Shown here piece after piece: positions 7,001 through 11,041 of a stretch of DNA of 20,134 nucleotides. The DNA comes from Microcaldota archaeon (GTDB lineage: Archaea > Micrarchaeota > Micrarchaeia > Anstonellales > Anstonellaceae): contig JAKAME010000021.1 in assembly GCA_021813025.1 (NCBI GenBank), forward strand, positions 1-20,134, written 5' to 3'. Positions within the stretch are counted from its first letter, which is position 1. Each line of letters opens with the position of its first letter. The translations under genes and the position numbers were made by a program. Under the pieces are notes generated by a model, which worked only from the letters and a program-made list of their open reading frames with translations, did not search any database and was not told where the DNA came from.

Positions 7001-8446
7001 ACCGACAATGCCACCGTGGACTGCCGGGGCGCGGCCATGGCTGGCGACACCGGCGCCTACGCCTACGGCGTCTTCTCGGCAGGCAACCGCACCACAATCA
7101 AAAACTGCGTGTTGGTGGAGTTCGCCGAATCCATACGCATCAACGGCGGGCGCGACCTGACCGTGCAGAACAACAGCCTCAACGCCACAGCCTGGCCGGC
7201 CCACGTCGCATTGGGCATCGTGCTCAGCTCTGGCGGCATGATTGGCGTGCGGAACGCGCTCATTGAAAACAACACGCTCAACATCTCGTCCCGGGCCGGC
7301 GGGACAGCCACAATCGGCATAAACTTTGACGCCGGGGCAACCTACTCGCACAACAACGTCACCGTCCGCAACAACACCATCGTGCAGTACGGCTCCGACA
7401 GCGCGACAGGCATAGGCGTCGGCACCAGCGCACCCAACGCCTCCATCGTGCGCAACAACATCACGGCCGACGTATGGGTGGCCGATTCTGCCATAGACTC
7501 AAGCGGCGTCAATTTCAACGACTCTGCGGCCGGCAACATCTACTACTTCCCCAACGGCACGGGCGCATGGGAGGTCTTCAACATCACTGACAGCAACAAC
7601 GACAGCTGGGCTGATGCAGGCAGCGGCCGTCCGTTCAACTCAACCAATGCGGCAGGGAACTGGACGGGCGCAGGGGCGGACTGGCATCCATTCACCCTCA
7701 CCGCCAACCCAGCGCCGGTAATAGTGCAGAACGTCAGCTTCGTCAATTCGTCGACAACAGCCTCGTTCCTTGCCTCCGCAACCGCCTCCGATACTGACGG
7801 CGCAGCCAACATCACGTCATGGAACATCAGCACCACCTCAGGCGCTTGCGTCAACTACTCCAACAGCACTTCAGGCAACAACCTCACCGTCACGTTCAAC
7901 TGCACGGGCACGGCCTCGCAATCCGCTACGGTTAACATAACATTCATCGACAGCACGGGCTTGTATGTTTCCACCAACGGAACCAATGCCTATCCTGACA
8001 ACAGCGAGTCGCCCCCTCCGCCCGCCAGCTCCCCGTCCAGCAGCCCGCCCAGCGGCGGCGGCCCGGTCACCCCGCGCCCCGCCCGCCCTGCCGTGACTCC
8101 GCCCGTCCAGCCATCGCAGCCTTCTGGCGGGCAGCCTGAGCAGCCCGCAACCCCGCCCGTGACCCCGCCCGTCCAGCCATCGCAGCCTCCTGTCCAGCCG
8201 CCCGAGCAGCCATCCACCATTCCAATCAAACGGCCGGCTGCTGGCGAGCCCGCTCCCCTCGTGCCTGAGGCAGGCGAGGCATCCTCCGACCCGCTGACCC
8301 GCCTCATAAAAGCGCTTTCTTCCATGGCGGCGCCCGCCGTTGCTGTTGCGAGCCCGTTCTGGCCGCTCCTCGCAATCCTTTTGCTGACTGCCATCATCGC
8401 CGCAGCGGTTGCAATGCTGGTGTGGCGCCGGGGCGGGAAGAAATGA
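1088..8446 (+). CDS. Giant mosaic surface protein: beta-helix, Kelch-like propeller, SASA esterase, Ig/FnIII, TM anchor
   Basis: This 2452-residue protein is predicted to be exported and anchored outside the cell. A signal peptide covers about residues 18-36 (MMRWLLAFAIL, then Ala-rich). The domain order by eye is: Asn/Thr-rich beta-helix modules from about residue 40 and again from 387; a six-bladed Kelch-like propeller at about 544-838; more beta-helix to about 975; a short beta domain then an SGNH/SASA-type esterase at about 1000-1300; Ig-like domains at about 1433-1530 and 1736-1836, flanking a further beta domain and an FnIII-like domain; a third beta-helix at about 1842-2204; a final beta domain; a Pro-rich stalk at about 2307-2385; and a hydrophobic C-terminal segment followed by WRRGGKK. 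N-glycosylation sequons are very dense, with 13 between residues 40 and 215. The gene has its own TATA box and Shine-Dalgarno. Likely roles are adhesion and glycan recognition or modification. The architecture is well supported; the substrate is unknown. Confidence 0.9.
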   Translation: MTLFNAHLTDRVRFLPLGMMRWLLAFAILSSASYALTSVSSCQNLSVAGETYQLTANISVSGFNCINVTAANVTLDCAGFNITGSNASGKYGVYSTKSNTTVRNCGLRDWDACIDYETGANDGFIINNTFNSTAATNGAIWLQGVNNIFVANNTGYAALYGVAYVFNSDNNQFYNNTANSTNRYAFQFPGGSDNNIVENNTLYSFDWFVIVLHGATANNNNTFRNNTITAGSGTNLTDGISVQVGENNTIDCRGASITGPNTTGTYGVYSAQPNTTIMNCSVSQFEHGITLTSAASSSTVTYNNLTSVVWIENNASSNVFNTSATGNIYYFPNGTASWSVFSIYSTSGGTWANAGASRPFNATTVGANWSGSGSDWFPFTLISTSVSGCQNLSAIGVSYALSQSVSANGTTCFNITAANVSLDCAGYSITGNNSSSAAGINSSGLNSTIRNCRIIFFETGMVLGGNQSTAANNTLIGFNSSSGYENWLAANNTNASNNLNWLSAATRMPTASYGIIANGSNSLIANNTISSFQHGISVYPAVSMGAWADTLATIPSTLGDRPALFAAGDSLYIIGGYTGSAFSNKIYRAPITSPTAWADSGSTTPTALAYLQSPIIIGDYIYMFGGFNTSARSTTILRAPVSNPTSWADTGADLPIGIMSGHTAVIGDYVYLFGGNNGSYTNSILRAPVSNPLSWSVTGSTIPDTIGVGTVVVIGDYVYLLGGYSSAVLNTIYRAPVSNPLSWSNTSATLPVALWASHAAIIDDYVYLLGGGTSATTYTNVVYRAPLSNPTAWADSGITLPSNLGFALNYVGNGRAYTLGGETANAVYTNKIYSSPIYLYNNSGTSVINNTISSSGTGNSTAIWMRGLSGTITNNTVQAATTAYVSDYANTTVFRGNNVTASVWHDEWGNRTNYYNSSFAGNIYYFASGTASWDVLDITATSSPGWADAGSARPLNATTASGYWKGNGQDWFPWTETVTSGTMTIGYPLNYTIVQRFNSTTGEIRIVGTYTSAPTAIEASFNGGAFQTINASPSGGAFSGALNASVGQGSLTVRFTNSHATNATTYNVSIGDLYVAYGQSNSIGAGVNLTSSSTGLLYYPVVFDSFSAKKWKFAQDPFSIDWGMGNGSVYPTLGNYLVGNFSVPVGFMSVGWGGQQIAGLMPGSSNWTRAVADIDRATNGTRKIKAFLYLQGESDTPNGSTVNGVYATWYSNISTMANAVNSTFNATMMVASLGGYADAGTRTKLDNVRRAQQDTWLAGGNFTRFGPLTYDIAHLLNTNHFETDNEMKALARRWYYSIGEAFYNLSGTTAPNITAVYRVNNTTIRLVWNNSIAITKWEGTSSSLAKGIFVMDGASNLTDANVSSTNISGSTIDFNFNCTAGLGSTLYVWYGSFNDAVDQPVITGTTSYLIPARPFYNMTAGAVPSPSSNITVSALSAVPSSPSKSTNLSCNVTITGPNSDYNVSYEWYKNGANQSALAGSIIGVLNNTASLVSNLTAGNFTKNENWSCRVNATNGSVQTGWNMSANVTIANSAPAIASAISFTNASTGHWFYANATASDADGSADIASWNVSASSGSCANYSNSTSGNNLTVIFNCSGTALQSATVNITFIDSSAASASTSDSNSYPNNAPTNPTGLLPNGSETFSDSAANNISVNWTNSTDADGDSITYWLYYSSDGGATYSLIANTTSNPYGWNSTALSSGSGYRVRVYANDSYNVSANVSSSANFTIAHNTPPIISALAVAPSSPTELSNLTCNITVTDGENATLTIYYNWTKNGANQPALNGSTAASNNTSTLISTLLSGNLSVGDNWSCAAIASDLQSNSSLNYTSNVTVLNSSAVSSCQNLSASNTIYTLGQNISVVDATCFNVTAAGVTLDCAGYRINGSNMTDTYGVYSNQSRTTVRNCIISNFSSEIYLNGASNAVITNNTLNNSFRQGYSLIAIGGARNLTMTSNSVSRSRLGYGIYIEEDTDNATVDCRGAAMAGDTGAYAYGVFSAGNRTTIKNCVLVEFAESIRINGGRDLTVQNNSLNATAWPAHVALGIVLSSGGMIGVRNALIENNTLNISSRAGGTATIGINFDAGATYSHNNVTVRNNTIVQYGSDSATGIGVGTSAPNASIVRNNITADVWVADSAIDSSGVNFNDSAAGNIYYFPNGTGAWEVFNITDSNNDSWADAGSGRPFNSTNAAGNWTGAGADWHPFTLTANPAPVIVQNVSFVNSSTTASFLASATASDTDGAANITSWNISTTSGACVNYSNSTSGNNLTVTFNCTGTASQSATVNITFIDSTGLYVSTNGTNAYPDNSESPPPPASSPSSSPPSGGGPVTPRPARPAVTPPVQPSQPSGGQPEQPATPPVTPPVQPSQPPVQPPEQPSTIPIKRPAAGEPAPLVPEAGEASSDPLTRLIKALSSMAAPAVAVASPFWPLLAILLLTAIIAAAVAMLVWRRGGKK
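1107..1127 (+). repeat. Perfect 8-bp inverted repeat near the surface-protein start
   Basis: ACCTGACC (1107-1114) and GGTCAGGT (1120-1127) are exact reverse complements separated by 5 bases. They lie just downstream of the GTG start and upstream of the alternative ATG codons. In RNA this would be a stable 8-bp hairpin in the first codons, or in the leader if translation starts at 1142; in DNA it could be an operator. Function is unknown. Confidence 0.6.
1205..1345 (+). repeat. Beta-helix head module 1 (C-x22-C-x11-C)
   Basis: The start of the first beta-helix reads SCQNLS, then CINVTAANVTLDCAG. Its cysteines are at residues 42, 65 and 77. Sister copies begin near 2246 and 6611 with exactly the same spacing, which marks this as a duplicated structural unit. 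Confidence 0.75.
2063..2230 (+). repeat. GNIYYF...DWFPFT capping module, copy 1
   Basis: A segment of about 56 residues (326-381) begins GNIYYFPNGTASW and ends SGSDWFPFTL. It recurs at 3848-4012 and 7532-7699, each time at the end of a beta-helix stretch. The conserved aromatic and Gly positions (GNIYYF, W.DAGS.RPFN, GxDWxP) suggest a C-terminal cap or linker. Confidence 0.75.
2246..2386 (+). repeat. Beta-helix head module 2 (C-x22-C-x11-C)
   Basis: The second copy reads GCQNLS, then CFNITAANVSLDCAG. Cysteines are at residues 389, 412 and 424, identical in spacing to copies 1 and 3. It follows immediately after the first GNIYYF capping module, so head-rungs-cap appears to be the repeating unit. 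Confidence 0.75.
2718..3600 (+). repeat. Six Kelch-like propeller repeats inserted in a beta-helix
   Basis: Six tandem units of about 49-50 residues (144-150 bases) each carry a (I/M/L)-x-GG hairpin, at about 2806, 2953, 3103, 3247, 3392 and 3541. Hallmarks recur: (I)GDY(V/I)Y(L/M)(F/L)GG, then (I)(Y/L)RAP(V)SNP.(S/A)W. This matches the Kelch/galactose-oxidase-like propeller pattern with six blades. The flanking sequence on both sides is ordinary Asn-rich beta-helix rung (NNTISSF before, NNTISSS after), so the propeller appears to be inserted between rungs. Such propellers commonly bind glycans or proteins; here that is inference. Confidence 0.8.
3848..4012 (+). repeat. GNIYYF...DWFPWT capping module, copy 2
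   Basis: Residues 921-975 repeat the capping module, opening GNIYYFASGTASWD and closing GNGQDWFPWT. It separates the beta-helix region from the esterase region. Confidence 0.75.
4028..4990 (+). other. SGNH/SASA-type carbohydrate esterase domain within the surface protein
   Basis: The segment starts with a small beta domain (YPLNYTIVQRFN, FNGGAF, GGAFSGAL, LTVRF). It continues with the blocks of the SGNH/sialate-O-acetylesterase-like family. Block I is YGQSN, with the nucleophile candidate Ser1080. The glycine block is VGWGGQQIAG (1150-1158), followed by a Trp. The oxyanion/Glu block is LQGESD (Q1191-D1195). The C-terminal block has D1271, H1274 and H1280 in NHFETDNEM. Known members remove O-acetyl groups from sialic acids or plant polysaccharides. 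The usual DxxH Asp three residues before the final His reads Asn1277, while D1271-x-x-H1274 just upstream could substitute. Activity is therefore probable but not certain, and the substrate is not readable from sequence. Confidence 0.8.
5386..6600 (+). repeat. Ig-like / FnIII-like domain array in the surface protein
   Basis: Two related Ig-like domains with a Cys-Trp-Cys pattern lie at about 5386-5680 and 6295-6595. Each has L(S/T)CN(V/I), then (E/N)W.KNGANQ.AL, then (E/D)NWSC. Between them are a domain of about 85 residues at 5686-5940 and an FnIII-like domain at 5968-6282 (NAPTNP...W.NSTDADGDSITYWLYYS). These read as spacer or stalk domains of an extracellular protein. Confidence 0.65.
5819..5928 (+). 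repeat. Near-identical internal direct repeat, copy 1
   Basis: Residues 1578-1614, from CANYSNSTSGNNLTV to ITFIDS, are nearly the same in DNA and protein as 7847-7954. They form part of an 85-residue beta domain present twice. High nucleotide identity over about 108 bases suggests recent duplication or gene conversion within the gene. Confidence 0.8.
6611..6751 (+). repeat. Beta-helix head module 3 (C-x22-C-x11-C)
   Basis: The third copy reads SCQNLS, then CFNVTAAGVTLDCAG, with cysteines at residues 1844, 1867 and 1879. The spacing is identical to copies 1 and 2 although the modules are more than 4 kb apart. Confidence 0.75.
7532..7699 (+). repeat. GNIYYF...DWHPFT capping module, copy 3
   Basis: Residues 2149-2204 repeat the capping module, opening GNIYYFPNGTGAWE and closing GAGADWHPFTL. 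It ends the third beta-helix. Confidence 0.75.
7847..7954 (+). repeat. Near-identical internal direct repeat, copy 2
   Basis: Residues 2254-2289 are the partner of 5819-5928. The domain sits just before the Pro-rich stalk. Confidence 0.8.
8093..8188 (+). repeat. Pro-rich stalk with 30-base direct repeat
   Basis: A 30-base unit encoding TPPVQPSQP occurs at 8093-8122 and 8159-8188 with one mismatch. It lies in the Pro/Gln/Ser-rich stalk (about residues 2307-2385) that precedes the membrane anchor. Such stalks usually span the envelope or S-layer. Confidence 0.8.
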
Positions 8447-8468
8447 GATGAAGCCAAAAATAATGCTT

Positions 8469-8479
8469 GTTTTAAAAAC
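8469..8479 (+). promoter_or_regulatory. TATA box before the ankyrin gene
   Basis: GTTTTAAAAAC stands out from GC-rich surroundings. Initiation about 25 bases downstream would fall near 8500, just before GGTGAT (8502-8507) and the ATG at 8511. This favours that start over the ATG at 8448. Confidence 0.55.
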
Positions 8480-8510
8480 ATGCATTTCCATCAATCCCTA
8501 CGGTGATGGG

Positions 8511-9416
8511 ATGGACCCGCTCTTCTTCAAACCCAAGTTCGACTTCAAGACGACGAAGCAGGACCTCGATATGATTAACGCCCTTGGCATCCGCGAGCAG
8601 ATGAGGGGCAAAACACGCCTTGAAAAGATGGAGCTTCTGACGGAATCCCTCATCAGGAGATTTTCGGCTGACGACGAGAAGTTTCGTTTGCTCACCGAAG
8701 ATAACCTTGCTTACCGGTATTTTCAGGACATTCTGGGCCGCGTGCCAAATATCAAATTCCTCAACACGAAATTGTCGGAATACATCAAAAAAGGGGACAC
8801 TGGCGAGGCCGAGCGCTGCCTGCGCCTGGGCGCGGACCCCAATGCTAAAGACAAGGACGGGGCGACACCGTACATGACGGCGGTCCTGCTCTGGGGCCAG
8901 GATTATGAAATGACCAAATTGCTGGCCGAGAACGGCGGAAAAGCCGACAAATCATATGCCACCCGGATGCTGGCACTTCATGTCTGGACTTTAGCCATCG
9001 AAGCGTATGACATTTTAGTCGCCAAACAGTATGACATCAAGATGCAGCATGCGGATGAAACCTCCAGCATGCAAAAGATTTCCGACCTCCTCTCGATGGG
9101 GGCGGATGTCAATGCAAAAGCGAGCCTTGTCCCATCCGGCCATCCCCTTCCCGCCCTGCACCTCGCTGTTCTTGGCAACAACCCCAAGTGCGTCAAGCTG
9201 ATTCTGGGCGCGCCCGGCCTGGATTACAATTTTGTGGACGAGCAGCAGGGGACAGCGCTTGACATTGCCGAGATGCGCCTCAAGATGGGACATGGCTCAG
9301 ATGAAAGAAGGCGCGCAGTTGAGATTGTGGCGCTCCTGAGGGTAAACGGCTGCAAAACGGCGCAAGAGCTTGGCAAGTCTTATTCCCCGCCCAAAATAGA
9401 ATACTTTGGGAACTGA
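8511..9416 (+). CDS. Ankyrin-repeat protein
   Basis: This protein of about 301 residues has no signal peptide from the chosen start, so it is probably cytoplasmic. At least two ankyrin units are visible. One is at about residues 88-140 (KGDTGEAERCLRLGADPNAKDKDGATPYMTAVL, then MTKLLAENGG). The other is at about 190-260 (ISDLLSMGADVNAKAS, LPALHLAVLGNNPKCVKLIL, then GTALDIAEMR). The intervening region may hold degenerate repeats. The N-terminal 85 residues are helical and charged with no recognised family. Ankyrin proteins bind other proteins; the partner is unknown. In-frame alternatives start at 8448, one base after the surface-protein stop, or further upstream inside that gene. The TATA box and GGTGA favour 8511. 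Codon use is less GC-extreme than in its neighbours. Confidence 0.85.
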   Translation: MDPLFFKPKFDFKTTKQDLDMINALGIREQMRGKTRLEKMELLTESLIRRFSADDEKFRLLTEDNLAYRYFQDILGRVPNIKFLNTKLSEYIKKGDTGEAERCLRLGADPNAKDKDGATPYMTAVLLWGQDYEMTKLLAENGGKADKSYATRMLALHVWTLAIEAYDILVAKQYDIKMQHADETSSMQKISDLLSMGADVNAKASLVPSGHPLPALHLAVLGNNPKCVKLILGAPGLDYNFVDEQQGTALDIAEMRLKMGHGSDERRRAVEIVALLRVNGCKTAQELGKSYSPPKIEYFGN

Positions 9417-9428
9417 ACTGCAAATCCC

Positions 9429-9449
9429 CCGGATTCCGGCCGCCTTTTT
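9429..9449. terminator. Short possible terminator between convergent genes
   Basis: A CCGG-ATT-CCGG inverted repeat (9429-9439) is followed by TTTTT (9445-9449) on the plus strand, in the 35-base gap between the ankyrin gene and the convergent pilin-like gene. The signal is short and weak. Confidence 0.3.
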
Positions 9450-9451
9450 CC

Positions 9452-10045
9452 CTACGACGGGTTGCAGCTTCCCATGATGGGTTTAATCCCCCTGAACGAC
9501 AGGCCGGTGAAATCAGGCGTCTGGTAGTGGATTGTCAGATAGTTCTTGAACCGCTCGGTTGATGCCGAGGCCGTACCCGCATTGGAGCAGATTGTGGGCG
9601 CACGGATGTAGAACGAGTGCCTCTCGTTTGGCGAGAGCGTTACTCCGTTGGACCAGTATGGCGAGGCAGGCGTCGAGCTGTCCCAGAACGTGCCGGCCGT
9701 GCCGTCCGCCGAGTGGTTGGTGTAGGTGCTGAAAGCCTCCGCATCGTCCGTGTATGGCTCGAGCACAAGGCCCATTATGGTAATCGGCTTCGAGTCTATG
9801 TTCTCCACGCTGAGCGCTATTTCCCCCGAAGCCGGCGTGCCTGCGTAGTAATAGCCCTGCATGCCCAGCACGCGGATGGGGCGGGCCTGGCTGGCCCAAT
9901 AAGTCTCCGCCTCGGTCTGCGTCATGCCGCCGGAGCTTTGCGAGAAGAACATGGCAAGGCCTATGACTATGAGGCCGATGACAAGAACAACGGCGAGTAT
10001 GGTGGTGTATTCAAGCGTGGTCTGGGCGCGAAGGGAAGATGACAT
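9452..10045 (-). CDS. Class III signal-peptide (type IV pilin-like) protein 1
   Basis: This 197-residue protein starts MSSSLRA, followed by QTTLEYTTILAVVL and a hydrophobic helix to about residue 37. That is the archaeal class III signal peptide pattern Q-x-(S/T)-x-E-x-x-x-L, with predicted cleavage by a prepilin peptidase before the Gln. The mature protein would keep the hydrophobic helix for filament assembly and expose a beta-rich head containing YWASQARPI, GEIALSVENIDSKPI and a terminal GSCNPS. A longer reading from 10141 only adds non-coding-like upstream sequence. A TATA-like T7AAT at 10067-10077 lies about 25 bases before the ATG and no Shine-Dalgarno is visible, so a leaderless mRNA is plausible. 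It is paralogous to the gene directly upstream. No pilus ATPase or platform gene is in the window. Confidence 0.85.
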   Translation of the reverse strand: MSSSLRAQTTLEYTTILAVVLVIGLIVIGLAMFFSQSSGGMTQTEAETYWASQARPIRVLGMQGYYYAGTPASGEIALSVENIDSKPITIMGLVLEPYTDDAEAFSTYTNHSADGTAGTFWDSSTPASPYWSNGVTLSPNERHSFYIRAPTICSNAGTASASTERFKNYLTIHYQTPDFTGLSFRGIKPIMGSCNPS

Positions 10046-10066
10046 GGCTGGGCTAAGATAGCGCAC

Positions 10067-10090
10067 ATTAAAAAAACCGATTATAAAACC
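10067..10090 (-). promoter_or_regulatory. TATA-like boxes before pilin-like gene 1
   Basis: Two AT-rich elements read on the minus strand, TTTTTTTAAT (10077-10067) and GGTTTTATAATC (10090-10079). The nearer one would place initiation at about the ATG itself (leaderless); the farther one would give a leader of about 14 bases. Confidence 0.5.
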
Positions 10091-10118
10091 TGCAAGGGCC
10101 ACTTTTCTTCCTTGTTTC

Positions 10119-10682
10119 TCATGGCTGGCAGTCGGCCACAAGCGGGATGGTGCTGTTTTCCATCAGGCTGCGCGATGGTTCGGATGAGCGGAAATAGGAG
10201 AGCGCCACCGGGATGCTGACGCTCATCCCGCTGCTTCGGCAGCCGAGGCCGCCGCCGAACGCCTCGGTGCGCATGAGCACGCTCGTGCGGGGCGGCAGGG
10301 CCAGGTCGCAGGTGCAGGGGAGCGACTGGCAGCTTGCGCTGCTGCACTTCAGCACGTCGCCGCCGGCAGGGTCGTAGGAGTAGACCGCCAGATGCTTGTT
10401 GTCGACCCACAGGCCGCCGAGATGGAACGCCTCGTCGCTCTCAACGCGCAGGGAGAGGTAGAGCTCGCCATCGCCCATCCTGTAATGCGCCTCGGTTATT
10501 GTGATGGGGCGCGCCTGCGTGCGCCAGAAGCTGTCCGACGCCTGGTCCCGGATGCCCAGCGTGACGTCAGGCCAGAAAGAGAGCAGGCCGGCCGCCAGAA
10601 GCCCAAGGACGAGCAGCACTCCAAGTATGAGAATGAAATCCACCAGGCTTTGGCCTTTATGAAATACCGGCTCTTTCCCCAT
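10119..10682 (-). CDS. Class III signal-peptide (type IV pilin-like) protein 2
   Basis: This 187-residue protein starts MGKEPVFHKG, then QSLVDFILILGVLL and a hydrophobic helix. It has the same layout as the downstream pilin-like protein, but Asp replaces the usual Glu at mature position 5. Shared landmarks are FWRTQARPI just after the helix, GELYLSLRVES, and a C-terminal I-P-L...DCQP. The head has extra cysteines (CSSASCQSLPCTC), so disulfides are possible in an extracellular setting. GGTGA lies 3 bases before the ATG, and a TATA-like GGTTTTAAGC lies about 25 bases upstream. It may be a minor or initiating pilin, or a related membrane-anchored surface protein. It is separated from its paralogue by 73 bases. 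Confidence 0.82.
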   Translation of the reverse strand: MGKEPVFHKGQSLVDFILILGVLLVLGLLAAGLLSFWPDVTLGIRDQASDSFWRTQARPITITEAHYRMGDGELYLSLRVESDEAFHLGGLWVDNKHLAVYSYDPAGGDVLKCSSASCQSLPCTCDLALPPRTSVLMRTEAFGGGLGCRSSGMSVSIPVALSYFRSSEPSRSLMENSTIPLVADCQP

Positions 10683-10704
10683 GCTTCACCGCTGGAGCCA
10701 GACA

Positions 10705-10714
10705 GCTTAAAACC
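10705..10714 (-). promoter_or_regulatory. TATA-like box before pilin-like gene 2
   Basis: GGTTTTAAGC on the minus strand is centred about 27 bases before the ATG. A start there would be nearly leaderless and would remove the GGTGA at 10686-10690. That GGTGA could instead serve read-through transcripts from the upstream genes. Confidence 0.4.
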
Positions 10715-10732
10715 AAATCGGAGAAGCAGGAA

Positions 10733-11023
10733 TCAGTTTTTCTTTCCCGGCCTGCCGGGCCGCCCGCGCCGGCCGGCCTTTTTTCCAAAAGTTTCGCCCA
10801 TCGGCTCAAGCTCGGCGACAAGAGGCTCTTTTTCGCCTTCCGGCCCTCCGCCGCGCCCGCCCTTTTCCTCCTCATCCGGCTCGCCGGTCACGGCATGGCG
10901 GATGCGCTCGCGCAGCCTCTTGCGCTCGCCTTCCTGCGACACCACGCCCGCCACCGCCTTGCCCTCCTCGCCTATGCCCTCGCTCATGAGCGCCTGCACG
11001 TCCGGCGCCTGGCTCACCTGCAT
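10733..11023 (-). CDS. Small charged protein downstream of the coiled-coil gene
   Basis: A 96-residue reading frame begins 18 bases after the stop of the coiled-coil protein and runs in the same direction. It starts MQVSQAPDVQALMSEGIGEE and continues with a charged helical stretch (RKRLRERIRHAV). It ends in a disordered Gly/Glu then Arg/Gly/Lys-rich tail (KKAGRRGRPGRPGKKN). The codons show the strong GC third-position bias of neighbouring genes, which a random frame would not keep throughout, so it is probably real. No clear Shine-Dalgarno is seen, and coupling to the upstream gene is likely. The basic tail could bind nucleic acid, but no family is recognised. Confidence 0.6.
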   Translation of the reverse strand: MQVSQAPDVQALMSEGIGEEGKAVAGVVSQEGERKRLRERIRHAVTGEPDEEEKGGRGGGPEGEKEPLVAELEPMGETFGKKAGRRGRPGRPGKKN

Positions 11024-11041
11024 CTCGTGCGCATCCGCAAG

